A model generated the notes under the pieces. That model was not told where the DNA came from. It made no database searches and saw only the letters and a list, made by a program, of their open reading frames with translations. A stretch of 64,000 nt of DNA, from positions 149,386 to 213,385 of the forward strand of contig JAQWFQ010000024.1 in assembly GCA_029238665.1 (NCBI GenBank), given 5' to 3'. A program made the position numbers and the translations under genes. Positions 46,582-56,800 of this stretch are shown in pieces; the stretch's first letter is position 1, and each line of letters begins with the position of its first letter. The stretch is from Crocinitomicaceae bacterium. GTDB taxonomy: Bacteria > Bacteroidota > Bacteroidia > Flavobacteriales_D > Crocinitomicaceae.

Positions 46582-47859
46582 CTAATTTTTCAATTTTTTA
46601 AAATCATTCCCTGTTGGGTTTTCGAAAACACGCAGCTCAAATGTCTCAACTACAGCATATATGTGATCAAAAACATCAGCAATAATCGCTTCGTAATCGG
46701 CCCATTCTTTTGTTGCTGAAAAGCAGTATACTTCTAACGGCACACCATATTCATCCGAGCCTAATTGACGCACCATCAAGGTCATTTCTTTATTTAGGTT
46801 TGGGTTATTGCGTAGGTAAGAATCTAAATACCGTCTAAACAAACCTAAATTTGTTTGGCTTCTACCATTAACAACATCTTCTGAATTTATTCCCTGTGAC
46901 TTATTGAACGTTGTAATTTCAACTTCTCGTTCTTCCACAAACGATTCAATCAACTTAATATCTTTTAACTTCTTTAACAATTCAGGAGAGGCAAATTTAA
47001 CGGTGTCTATCTGTATTTTAACCGACCGTTTAATTCTTCTTCCATCAGACTCTGTCATTCCCCTCCAATTCACAAAAAAATCTGAAATGAATGAGTAAGT
47101 TGGTATGGTCGTGATTGTATTGTCAAAATTTTGAATTTTTACCGTAGTAAGGTTAATTTCTGTAACATCTCCATCTGCACCATACTTTGACATTGTAACC
47201 CAGTCTCCAACTCGAATCATATCATTCGCAGACAGTTGAATACTCCCAACAAATCCTAATATTGTATCTTTAAAAATCAATAACAACATCGCTGAAACGG
47301 CACCAAGAGATGTTAAAAAAAATACGGGTGATTTATTGGTGATAATGGAGAGCATCACTATCAGTAATATTCCCGTAATCAGGATTTTAAAAATTTGTGA
47401 GAAACTTTGAACAGGCTTATCCTTAAATCGATCAATTTCTAACACAATATCGCGCAAGCCATTAAAAAATCGATTAACAATGATGATATATATCAGCACC
47501 GACAATACTGCAGCTAATTTTGATGCTAGAATTGAAAAGTTTGGATAATTAAACAATACAAGTGACAACGAATAGTCCAAAAAACCTAACGGGACAAGCA
47601 ATGCAACTGCGCGAAACACTTTATTATTCACCAAGTGATCATCCCAGGTTGATTTTGTTTTATTCGCAACCACATGCAACACTTTTATTAAAATAAATCG
47701 TGAAACAATCCATATAACAAATGATGCTATAATTAGTCCACCAAGCAAAGCTAAAGTCCACCAAATGAGTTGATCCGCATAAGCTTCTGCATTAAACTTT
47801 TGAACATCTCCACCCGAATAATAATAACTTTTAATCCAATCTATAATTGCCGCTTTCAT
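46582..47859 (-). CDS. MscS-family mechanosensitive ion channel
   Basis: A 425-residue inner-membrane protein with about five transmembrane helices in the first 185 residues, a MscS pore helix region (SLGAVSAMLLLIFKDTILGFVGSIQLSANDMIRVGDWV) and a large cytoplasmic beta domain (GADGDVTEINLTTVKIQNFDNTITTIPTY). It belongs to the longer YbdG/YnaI-like subgroup. It probably releases solutes on osmotic downshock. The ATG of MKAAIIDW is chosen; an upstream TTG overlaps the -7 element. It is tail to tail with nth. Confidence 0.92.
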   Translation of the reverse strand: MKAAIIDWIKSYYYSGGDVQKFNAEAYADQLIWWTLALLGGLIIASFVIWIVSRFILIKVLHVVANKTKSTWDDHLVNNKVFRAVALLVPLGFLDYSLSLVLFNYPNFSILASKLAAVLSVLIYIIIVNRFFNGLRDIVLEIDRFKDKPVQSFSQIFKILITGILLIVMLSIITNKSPVFFLTSLGAVSAMLLLIFKDTILGFVGSIQLSANDMIRVGDWVTMSKYGADGDVTEINLTTVKIQNFDNTITTIPTYSFISDFFVNWRGMTESDGRRIKRSVKIQIDTVKFASPELLKKLKDIKLIESFVEEREVEITTFNKSQGINSEDVVNGRSQTNLGLFRRYLDSYLRNNPNLNKEMTLMVRQLGSDEYGVPLEVYCFSATKEWADYEAIIADVFDHIYAVVETFELRVFENPTGNDFKKLKN

Positions 47860-47874
47860 TTTCCTATTTTTAAA

Positions 47875-47882
47875 CAAAATTA
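47875..47882 (-). promoter_or_regulatory. -7 element of the MscS gene
   Basis: On the minus strand TAATTTTG, a perfect TAnnTTTG, 15 bases before the ATG, in the short gap to the divergent CPBP gene. Confidence 0.4.
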
Positions 47883-47890
47883 GTAAGATT

Positions 47891-48442
47891 TTGAATAAAA
47901 AGTCTATTTATCTTCTGGGATCAATCACACTGTTCATTTTTCCAATACCAACATTAATTGGTCTCTATTGGTTTGAAGGTGTTTTTCCTACAGAATTATT
48001 TCAATTAGAAAACCTATCGGTCTTTAAATTAGGAATTGGAATACAACTTGGAATCGTATATGCATATTTAGCACTACAACTTATGCAAGCTTCTGTTTTT
48101 CATGAGATGCCTTCACGCATAGAGGACATAATAAAAAGCATGAACCTAAACCTATTGGATTGTTTCTTTATTTCAATATGTGCTGGTGTTGGAGAAGAAC
48201 TACTATTTAGAGCTGGTATTCAATTTTACTTAGGTCCAATTATAACAACATTTATTTTTATTTCAATTCATGGTTACTTGAACCCTTTCAATTGGAAAAA
48301 ATCCTTGTATGGCTTAATCGTTTTACCCTTTATCCTTCTAATTAGTTATGGCTTTCAGGAGTTCGGCTTATGGTTTTCTATCGGGGCCCATTTCGCTTAT
48401 GATTTCGTATTATTTGTAGTCATATCAAGGTCAAACGATTAA
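47891..48442 (+). CDS. CPBP-family intramembrane metalloprotease
   Basis: A 183-residue membrane protein with about five helices. Motif 1 GVGEELLFRAG has Glu102, Glu103 and Arg107; motif 2 FISIHG has His127; motif 3 GAHFAYDF has His167 and Asp171, matching the CAAX protease and bacteriocin-processing (ABI) family catalytic pattern. The substrate is unknown. The start is a TTG; I see no ATG that keeps the first membrane helix. Its end overlaps the convergent LRR gene by four bases. Confidence 0.85.
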   Translation: MNKKSIYLLGSITLFIFPIPTLIGLYWFEGVFPTELFQLENLSVFKLGIGIQLGIVYAYLALQLMQASVFHEMPSRIEDIIKSMNLNLLDCFFISICAGVGEELLFRAGIQFYLGPIITTFIFISIHGYLNPFNWKKSLYGLIVLPFILLISYGFQEFGLWFSIGAHFAYDFVLFVVISRSND

Positions 48443-49170
48443 TCTACTACAATTGAAAGCTGCCGGGTTTGCTGAATAAATAAGCAATTAGGAATAGCCA
48501 TGGTTTGATCGATTTCTAAAACTTCTAAATAACGGAGTCTACACAGGTTTTCAGGTAGAATTAAACCAGTGCCAGCACCAGAAAGGTAAAGTTCACGTAA
48601 TCTTCTACAATTCGCTAAAAAGTTTGAAATTCTCAGCATGTTATTCTGATTCAACTTTAAAAGCTGTAATTCCTCACACGATCCAATTTCATCAGGCAAC
48701 CCCTCAAGGTTGTTGTACTTTAATTCAAGTACTTCTAACTTTTTTAAGTCGCCAATTGTTTTTGGCAGGGTGTTTAAGTTATTATTGTTTAGTATCAGTT
48801 GTTCCAAGCTTGACAACTCACCAACTGAAATAGGAAGCTCAACCAAGTCATTATATTGGATAGACAATACCCTCAAATTCTTTAATTTAGAAATAGAACT
48901 TGGTAAATAACGAATGTTATTTTTCCCTAAATAAAGTTTTTCGAGGTGGACAAATTGTCCAATTTGATCAGGAATAGAATCAATCTTATTCCCGTACAAT
49001 CGAAGAACTTTTAAGTTGGGGTTTAAAAACGCCTCTTCAGGAAAATCAGTTAACCCTTGTCTTGAGTAATTCAAGTTATTCCCTTCTTTTGCAGATTTAA
49101 AATCTTTTAATCCTGCGCAACTTGAAAAAAAACCAAGTACAGCAAAACACATTAAATAGCGTACCGACAT
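48439..49170 (-). CDS. leucine-rich repeat lipoprotein
   Basis: A 243-residue lipoprotein. The signal peptide ends in lipobox FSSC, with Cys17 lipidated. From about residue 40 there are eight or so LRRs of about 23 residues (LKVLRLYGNKIDSIPDQIGQF, LEKLYLGKNNIRYLPSSISKL, LRVLSIQYNDLVELPISVGEL and so on), a solenoid that binds proteins. The ATG of MSVRYLMCF is chosen because it gives a proper signal peptide; an upstream start would bury it. Ligand unknown. It lies after msrA on the same strand. Confidence 0.85.
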   Translation of the reverse strand: MSVRYLMCFAVLGFFSSCAGLKDFKSAKEGNNLNYSRQGLTDFPEEAFLNPNLKVLRLYGNKIDSIPDQIGQFVHLEKLYLGKNNIRYLPSSISKLKNLRVLSIQYNDLVELPISVGELSSLEQLILNNNNLNTLPKTIGDLKKLEVLELKYNNLEGLPDEIGSCEELQLLKLNQNNMLRISNFLANCRRLRELYLSGAGTGLILPENLCRLRYLEVLEIDQTMAIPNCLFIQQTRQLSIVVD

Positions 49171-49220
49171 ATAACTAAGGTAAATTAAATCATGTATTGA
49201 ACAGTGTAGTTCCACCTTTT

Positions 49221-49751
49221 TTATTTCATAAGGTCATCAAATATTTTTTTAAATTTTTCAACCTTAGGTCTTACGATAGATTGGCAGTATAGATTTTTTG
49301 GATTTAATTTCAGGTAATTTTTATGATAATCTTCGGCAGCATAAAATGCTGGAAGCATCGATATTTCTGTAATAACAGGTTTATCCCACACCTTGGAATC
49401 GTTTTGTTGTTGTTTATAGAACTCTGCCAGTTGTTTTTGGGATTCATTGTGGTAAAAAATAACCGATCGATAGTGACTTCCCACATCATTCCCTTGTCTA
49501 TTCAATTGGGTTGGATCATGCACAAACCAAAACAATTCTAATAATTTTTCAAAAGAAATTTTAGCTGAATCATATTCAATTCTTGCAACTTCTGCGTGCC
49601 CTGTATTTCCAGAACAAACATCGTTATAATTAGCCGTACTTTCAGAACCACCGGCATAGCCAGGATAGACATTTAAGATTCCTCTCACATCATTAAAACA
49701 AGCTTCAATGCACCAAAAACATCCTGCTCCAAATGTCGCTTCACTTTTCAT
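49221..49751 (-). CDS. msrA: peptide-methionine (S)-S-oxide reductase
   Basis: A 176-residue cytoplasmic repair enzyme that reduces methionine-S-sulfoxide. GCFWC at 10-14 contains the catalytic Cys11; VYPGYAGG, NYNDVCSGNTGHAEVARIEYD and FWFVHDPTQLNRQGNDVGSHYRSVIFYH are family blocks. Further Cys residues (Cys14 and one near the C-terminus in NLYCQS) can act as recycling cysteines. No msrB is fused or adjacent. Confidence 0.95.
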   Translation of the reverse strand: MKSEATFGAGCFWCIEACFNDVRGILNVYPGYAGGSESTANYNDVCSGNTGHAEVARIEYDSAKISFEKLLELFWFVHDPTQLNRQGNDVGSHYRSVIFYHNESQKQLAEFYKQQQNDSKVWDKPVITEISMLPAFYAAEDYHKNYLKLNPKNLYCQSIVRPKVEKFKKIFDDLMK

Positions 49752-49853
49752 ACTACAAATAAAAGAAGATTCTTGACTATCTGCTCATAATGTTTCGTTT
49801 TAATACGGATGAATTGTTGTACGTTAACCTTATAGCTGTACTTTTACGCAGTG

Positions 49854-51011
49854 ATGCTAAAATATTCTAAAAATTTCTGGATTATTTGTTTTGGGCTCTT
49901 GTTCTTTATGACAAGCTTCAACCTAATACTGCCTGAATTAAATGAATTTATTACAGACATAGGAGGAGGCGACCAAAAAGGATTAATCATTGCGTTGTTT
50001 GCCATTACAGCACTCATATCCAGGCCATTCTCAGGTAAATTATCCGATACAATTGGAAGAAAAAAAGTGATGTACATCGGCATGGGAGTTGCTGTTGTTG
50101 TATCATTATTATACCCTTTATTTACATCCGTAGGTTTATTTCTATACTTACGATTAATGCATGGATTTAGTGCAGGATTTCTTCCAACAGGTGCTACAGC
50201 TTTGGTCACAGACATTTTACCTCCAGAAAAAAGAGGTGTAGGAATGGGGCTATGGGGAGTCTTTATTTCACTGGGATTTGGAGGACAAGCAATCGGGTCA
50301 ATTATCCGTACAGAATTTGGAATGACTTTTCTGTTTATCACTGCTGCATGTTTTGCTATCGCGTCGGGAATTTTAATTTCATTTTTAAAAGAAACCTTAC
50401 CGAACCCTATTAAATTCAAATGGAGTCTTTTAAAAGTTACTTGGCAAGATGTATTTGAACCCAGTGTAATTCCTGCTGCAATTGTCATGTTTATAGCAAC
50501 TTTTTCAACTGGAATTGTACTTGCACTAACCCCAGATATGTCCACGTTTTTTGACATTCAAAACAAAGGTTGGTTCTTAGGATTTTATGCCTTTTCTACT
50601 ATTTTTATTCGCCTATTTGCAAGTGGTCTTTCAGACAAAATAGGCCGCCGAAAAACTCTCATATTTGGATTGTCACTAATGGTGATTTGTATGGCCTTAG
50701 TTGCATTGTCAACCGAGTGGAAAATGTACACTTTTGCTGCCGTTCTATTTGGAATTAGTACAGGAATCTCTAGCCCAACCTTAATGGCTTGGACTGCCGA
50801 CTTATCTCATAAAAGCAGGCGTGGTGTTGGAGCAGGAACATTATTTATAGCGCTAGAATTTGGGATTATGTTTGGATCGACCTCTACAATGTTTACCTAC
50901 GATAATTCTCTCGCATCAATTCCTTATGCATTTGGTGCTGGTGCAATCATGGCCATTATTGGAGTACTCTACTTAATGTGGCATTTAGCTTACCGCCATT
51001 CGAATACCTGA
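49854..51011 (+). CDS. MFS transporter
   Basis: A 385-residue inner-membrane transporter with twelve predicted helices. The loop between helices 2 and 3, GKLSDTIGRKKVMYIGM, and the equivalent SGLSDKIGRRKTLIFGL in the second half are the MFS signature. It resembles drug or multidrug efflux members, but the substrate is unknown. The ATG at the second codon is preferred over a GTG just before it. Confidence 0.9.
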   Translation: MLKYSKNFWIICFGLLFFMTSFNLILPELNEFITDIGGGDQKGLIIALFAITALISRPFSGKLSDTIGRKKVMYIGMGVAVVVSLLYPLFTSVGLFLYLRLMHGFSAGFLPTGATALVTDILPPEKRGVGMGLWGVFISLGFGGQAIGSIIRTEFGMTFLFITAACFAIASGILISFLKETLPNPIKFKWSLLKVTWQDVFEPSVIPAAIVMFIATFSTGIVLALTPDMSTFFDIQNKGWFLGFYAFSTIFIRLFASGLSDKIGRRKTLIFGLSLMVICMALVALSTEWKMYTFAAVLFGISTGISSPTLMAWTADLSHKSRRGVGAGTLFIALEFGIMFGSTSTMFTYDNSLASIPYAFGAGAIMAIIGVLYLMWHLAYRHSNT

Positions 51012-51119
51012 TACTTACAGATACTAAAGCTGTTTGTAGTCTCTTAAAAATAACAACTCCCACATGAAATAGGTGAATGTCTCTAATTTTAAGTATCTTC
51101 GAATCATAAACATGCTGAT

Positions 51120-51464
51120 TTGGAACGGATAACAGAACATCAACTAACAAAACTCTACTACTCCATTGGAGAAGTGGCAGGTATGTTTGATGTAAACACC
51201 TCCCTTATTCGATTTTGGGAAAAAGAGTTTTCTGAAATAAAATTGAAAAAAAATAAAAAAGGAAACCGTGTATTCACCCCAAAAGACGTATTAAAGATTG
51301 ATGTAATTTACCACTTGGTTAAAGAGCGTGGATATACACTAGACGGAGCAAAAAAAGCACTAAAATCAGGTGTAGACAAACCCGAATCAAACAACGATTT
51401 AACACAAGAAGTTATTATTCGCTTAGAACGAGTAAAAAAAGCCCTGATTACGTTAAAATCCTAA
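51120..51464 (+). CDS. MerR-family transcriptional regulator
   Basis: A 114-residue protein with a winged-helix MerR DNA-binding domain (LYYSIGEVAGMFDVNTSLIRFWEKEFSEIKLKKNKKGNRVFTPKDVLKIDVIYHLVKERGYTLDGAKKAL) and only a short tail, so no effector domain. Small MerR proteins of this type are widespread in flavobacteria. The start is a TTG; the nearest ATG is out of frame. A TATCTTCG -7-like element lies at 51094-51101. It ends three bases from the convergent aroB stop. Confidence 0.88.
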   Translation: MERITEHQLTKLYYSIGEVAGMFDVNTSLIRFWEKEFSEIKLKKNKKGNRVFTPKDVLKIDVIYHLVKERGYTLDGAKKALKSGVDKPESNNDLTQEVIIRLERVKKALITLKS

Positions 51465-51467
51465 TGA

Positions 51468-52526
51468 TTACTTTTTGAAGGCCTTAAATGCCTCGAAAAA
51501 CACCTTTTTACTTAAAGAAATATCATAATTACATACGCCTATTTCTGGAATTAGGCAGGTAAGTATTTCACCCCCTCTATTTTTTTTATCGTTGCCTAAC
51601 ATCTCAACCATTGAATCAATATCCTCTTCTGTAAAATTAGGTACTACATAGTTTGAAGTAATAAACTTTTCAATGCATTTAAAATCATCTTCATTTAAAG
51701 ATGCGTGCTCTATCGAAATGAATGCTTCTATCAACATACCTATAGCAATAGCATGGCCATGTGATAATTTTAGACTATTCATATAATGCCCTTCAATTGC
51801 GTGACCTACGGTATGTCCAAAATTTAATTTTTTTCGTAAACCAAGCTCCATAGGATCTTGTTTCACCAACGTATTCTTAACCTCAATGCAATCCTTTAAA
51901 AGAACTTGATTAAGTTGCTTCACATCGCTATACTGCTCAACCACTCGATTAAACAGCATTTTGTCTTGAATTAACCCATGTTTTATCATTTCAGCTAAAC
52001 CACTATACAATTCTACGCTAGGGAGTGTTTCTAAGAATGACGTATCTATAAAAACTGCTTTTGGATTCGAAAAAACACCTATCTGATTTTTAAAATGTCC
52101 CAAGCTAACCCCTGTCTTACCACCAATGGAAGCATCAACCATTCCAAGTAACGATGTAGGTATATTCACAAAGCTGCACCCGCGTTTAAAACACGAAGCA
52201 ATAAATCCTCCGATATCAGTAATCATTCCGCCTCCAAGGTTAATAATTAAATCGTGACGGCTTATTTCATATTCCGTTAAGGCTTCCCAAACTCCAAATG
52301 CAACCTCCATCTGTTTATTCTCCTCGCCTTCTGGTAATAAAATAACCTCAGCTTCATTCAACGCTTCAAACGATGTAATCAAAGAACTCAAACAATGTTC
52401 ATGTGTGTTTTCGTCTACAATAATTACTTTTTTTGCAGATGCATAACCAGCCAACAACTGTTCAAAAGAAGACGCTAACAATCCTCCAAGCTCAATTTTA
52501 TAATCTCCGGCGTCTATACACTCCAT
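51468..52526 (-). CDS. aroB: 3-dehydroquinate synthase
   Basis: The second step of the shikimate pathway, converting DAHP to 3-dehydroquinate with NAD and a metal. The 352-residue protein has LPEGEENKQMEVAFGVWEAL, INLGGGMITDIGGFIASCFKRG, PTSLLGMVDASIGGKTGVSLG and the zinc-site segment NFGHTVGHAIEG; the lysine and histidines match the family. Divergent from proline dehydrogenase, convergent with the MerR gene. Confidence 0.95.
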   Translation of the reverse strand: MECIDAGDYKIELGGLLASSFEQLLAGYASAKKVIIVDENTHEHCLSSLITSFEALNEAEVILLPEGEENKQMEVAFGVWEALTEYEISRHDLIINLGGGMITDIGGFIASCFKRGCSFVNIPTSLLGMVDASIGGKTGVSLGHFKNQIGVFSNPKAVFIDTSFLETLPSVELYSGLAEMIKHGLIQDKMLFNRVVEQYSDVKQLNQVLLKDCIEVKNTLVKQDPMELGLRKKLNFGHTVGHAIEGHYMNSLKLSHGHAIAIGMLIEAFISIEHASLNEDDFKCIEKFITSNYVVPNFTEEDIDSMVEMLGNDKKNRGGEILTCLIPEIGVCNYDISLSKKVFFEAFKAFKK

Positions 52527-52616
52527 AACAAGTTCAAATTTTAAGTAAAAATAGTGAAATGTTACCCAATCTAAATAAAAAGATGCAAAGGGTATATTCT
52601 ACTAATTAAAAGCGAT

Positions 52617-52624
52617 TAAATTTG
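52617..52624 (+). promoter_or_regulatory. -7 element of the proline dehydrogenase gene
   Basis: TAAATTTG, a perfect TAnnTTTG, four bases before the ATG. No clear -33 box at 19 bases. Confidence 0.45.
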
Positions 52625-52628
52625 TCTT

Positions 52629-53801
52629 ATGATTTCATTCGACAATACGGAGGTAGCCTTTAATGGTAAATCATCTAAGGATTTAAAAAGAGCATACTGG
52701 CTTTTCAGAATTGTAGCTAGTCCTAAAATGGTTTCTTTTGGAAAATGGGCCACTCATTTTGCAACCAAAATACACCTTCCAATTAAAGGAATTATAAAGG
52801 CAACCATTTTCAAACAATTTTGTGGGGGAGAATCCATTACTGAATCGTTAAAGACATCTTCTCAACTTGCTGAATATGGTCTGAAAACAATTCTTGATTA
52901 TAGTATTGAAGGAAAAACTGAAGAAAAAGACTTTGATAAAACAGTATTAGAAATAATAGCAACAATTAAGCATGCTAAATCAAATGACAATATTCCTTTT
53001 GCTGTTTTTAAGGTAACAGGTATTTGTTTGTTTAATGTTCTTGAAAAAGTAAATCTCGGAACGAGTAACCTTGACGCAGAAACACACGCACAATACACAA
53101 AGTTAAATCAACGTGTCGATCAAATATGTAAAGCTGCTTTTGATGCAGATGTACCTGTTTTTATTGACGCAGAAGAAACGTGGATTCAAGATGCAATTGA
53201 TCGGCTAGCCAAAGAGATGAGCCTGAAGTACAATAAGAAACGTGCACTCATTTTTAATACCGCTCAACTTTACCGCCATGACCGCCTCAATTTTGTGAAA
53301 AATGAAATTACACACGCACGAGAGAACGACTACTTCTTAGGAATGAAAATTGTTCGGGGTGCTTATATGGAAAAAGAGCGTGAACGTGCTGAAAACAAAG
53401 GGTATACTTCTCCAATTCAACCAAACAAAGAGGCTAGTGATAGCGATTACGATACGGCTGTTGAGCTTATGTTAGACAACCTTGATGTTACAGCTGTATG
53501 TGTTGGAACGCACAACGAAGAAAGCTCAGCTAAACTTGCTGAACTAATGGAGAGTCGTGGTATTGATAGTAATGATTCAAGGATCTATTTTGCGCAACTA
53601 TTAGGCATGTCTGACCACATTTCTTATAATTTATCTCACAACGGATATAATGTGGCTAAATATGTTCCTTACGGTCCAATTAAAGAGGTTCTTCCCTACT
53701 TATTAAGAAGGGCTGATGAAAACACTTCAGTTGCTGGGCAAACCACACGTGAATTATCACTCATAATTAAAGAAAGAGCACGAAGAAAATCTGCTTGTTA
53801 A
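52629..53801 (+). CDS. proline dehydrogenase
   Basis: A 390-residue flavoenzyme that oxidises proline to pyrroline-5-carboxylate. The beta/alpha-barrel carries VPVFIDAEETWIQDAID, GMKIVRGAYMEKERERA, VCVGTHNEESS, VAKYVPYGPIKEVLPYLLRRADENTS; the last contains the RR-ENTS substrate-binding motif. It is the monofunctional form, without the P5C dehydrogenase domain of PutA. The ATG is the first in frame. Its stop faces the long adhesin gene. Confidence 0.94.
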   Translation: MISFDNTEVAFNGKSSKDLKRAYWLFRIVASPKMVSFGKWATHFATKIHLPIKGIIKATIFKQFCGGESITESLKTSSQLAEYGLKTILDYSIEGKTEEKDFDKTVLEIIATIKHAKSNDNIPFAVFKVTGICLFNVLEKVNLGTSNLDAETHAQYTKLNQRVDQICKAAFDADVPVFIDAEETWIQDAIDRLAKEMSLKYNKKRALIFNTAQLYRHDRLNFVKNEITHARENDYFLGMKIVRGAYMEKERERAENKGYTSPIQPNKEASDSDYDTAVELMLDNLDVTAVCVGTHNEESSAKLAELMESRGIDSNDSRIYFAQLLGMSDHISYNLSHNGYNVAKYVPYGPIKEVLPYLLRRADENTSVAGQTTRELSLIIKERARRKSAC

Positions 53802-53805
53802 TTAA

Positions 53806-56800
53806 CTATTTCAAAACAGTGATGTGTCCGTTGAAGGTATACTTATCATCATTAAGAAGGTCTTTACAATTAATAAACCACGTATACGATCCTGTCGGAA
53901 CAATTTTACCATTAAATGTACCGTCCCAACCTGCTGAAGGATCATGACTTTCCCAAATGATTTCTCCCCAACGATTGTAGATGAATAAATCAAAATCGTA
54001 ATTATCAATTCCCAAAATGTGAATGTTCCAGACTTGATTAAACTCATCATCGTCTGGTGTAAATGTATTTGGAGCATAAAGAATTACATCGTTAACGACA
54101 GAAACCAACTTTGTTACCGTATCAGAACAACCGTAAGCATTAAAAACCGTTAAAGTAACAGGATAATCTCCAGGTTCTCCTATTGGAAAGGCAACATCAT
54201 CTACATCTTCATCCACTGAAGAATTTGGGTCACCGTTCTCAATATTCCAATTCCAAGAAGTAACACCTGCAGAACTTTGATCTAATAAAGATACTACAGG
54301 TTCAAATACCGTTACATTATTTGGGCTAATAATAAAGTTCGCCGTAGGATAATCATACACTTGAATTAAATCTGTATAAGATACAGTATACGTACACCCA
54401 TCGTTGGTTAGTAAAGTTGCCGTTACTGAATAAAGTCCTCCAGATTGGTATGCATGACTAAAATCATCATTCGAATTAATGACCTCAACTGTTCCATCAC
54501 CAAAGTCAATTGTAGTAGATAGAATATTGGTTGAAGGTGTCGTGTTTACAAAGTTTACTTGATGGGAAAAACAACCGCTTAACGTATCTCCAAGAATACT
54601 TGGAAAAACATTATCAGGCTCTGTTACCACATAATTTACTTCAATGAAACAACCATTACCGTCAGTAAGCTCTGTTAAGTAGCTTCCTGCACAAATTGAT
54701 GTTCCATTCCCAGATTGGTCCCCAGAAACACCACCAAGCCAGTTGTAAGAATAACCTGTCGTACCTCCTGCTGGAGTAATCACAACACTCCCATCGCACA
54801 GCCCAAAACAACTTGCCGCTGTTGGAACAGCACTAGCAGTTAACAGTGTTGGTTCAGTAACAATGACATCTTGATCTGCAATACAACCTTGAGCAGAAGC
54901 AACAATTACATTATATGTTCCTGCAGAGAGTCCTGTTACAGTAAATGGGCTTCCAGAAAGAACAGGCATGCCTCCATCGATCGAATAAGCATCAAAATTA
55001 GCTCCTGTTAATGTAAATGCACCATCATTGAACCCAAAACAACTTGGCTCAGTAACCGCAACATTCGCGATAGATGTTACAACTTCGGTAATCGTGATAA
55101 CGGCCTGTGCAACACATCCGTTACTATCTACAGCATACACAAAATCACCAACGGGCATTGCTTGGGGAATATAAGGCATTACCATAGGGTTTCCAGAAGG
55201 GTCAATCCAAAAACCATTCGGAGAAGCTCCTAATCCTAACAATGGAAATAAATCGACTGCTGATCCACTAGAACAAACCTCTAACATATTATTTGTACCT
55301 GGAAATGGAACTGCAGAAGTAGAAACAACAACGTCATCTGATGTTGCACACAGTGGGTGTCCAAGGGGATAAACCGTAAGGGTTAATGTTTCTTGAGCAT
55401 TAATTGTAGCCATTGGGTTCAAAATTGAAGGGTCACTTACTAAATTGGCAGGTGTCCATTCATAAACTAAATCAGGTACACAGCTTGATGTCCAAGTACC
55501 ATTAACATTTCCCGTTAAATTTGGACCCTCCGTAAGCACAATGTTACCATCGGAATCAATCACTTCAAATGAACACTCTCCAACAAACGAACCAATTGCA
55601 TTAAACGTGTAACTTACAACTGACCCAACTGGGATAGAAAGATTAATCACATTTGAAGATCCGGTAGCAATTGTGTAATCTGTTGCCACTCCATTTATCG
55701 TTATTGTAATTGTATTTCCATTCCATCCATCACCAAATGTATCGTCTAAGTTTAAGGTGTAATCACACGCTGAAACCATTCCTACCACCTGGCCATCTAA
55801 TTGCATTCCTGTACCACCGCAAATTGTAGTGTCATTGCCAGCAAAAGCTAAAGGGTTATCATTTACCGTTAATACAAAACTTGTATCATGCGAACAACCA
55901 AAATCATTTTGAACAAAATATTCATAGGTATATGCCCCTGCTGAAGTAGGTAAAACAGTCAAATCATTTCCATCTGCTGACAGTGATGTTTGAAACACAG
56001 GATTTACCCAGTAAGATGAATCTGAATTTGCTCCTATATCTGGAGTAAAAGTTGTAATTGATGGGTAATAAGACGGGTCTAAGTTTATTCCAAAACTAAA
56101 CAGTGTTCCATCATCTGCAGCCCAATTGTCAATAACTGTCAGTGTCCAAATACCATTTGTTGGACATCCGACTAAATTCGTTAATGGATCAATGGACTCG
56201 TATGTTCCTGCAGGAATAGTATTTGTTCCAGGGTTGTTTGTTACCCATTCTACCCATGTTTCTGTAGCGCCTGGTGCAAAACAATATGTAAAAGGCACGC
56301 CTATTGTTGCTGGATCACTACAATCAACATTATCAGCTTGAACAGGTATTCCTATTTGAGTATTACCTCCACCTTGCTGGTGAAGAATTGCACTTTGCCC
56401 ATTTGGACATTCAATCATAATCACCAAATCTCCCATATAGGAATGCTCCAAGTCTAAACAAATGTCTTGAATATCATTTACGTTAGCAATTGTAGTTCCT
56501 GCTGAAAAACCTGTTTGAAGCAGTGAAATGTCTTGGGAAACCCCCAACAAGGTATCTGGTAAACAGCCATCATCAATACTTTGACTTCCTGGAAAACCTA
56601 CCCACTCTACTTCGTATGAATTTGGATCTGCTGAAACAGCATATGATTCACCAAGGCATATTTCACCATCCAACGGAAAACTTGAGAAATCGGGTAATGT
56701 TTCTACCTGAACAACCAAATCTGTTAAATTAGGATTCGTACAACCGTTATCGTCTGTTACAAATAATTGAACTTTATAATGACCTGGTACTGAATAGGAA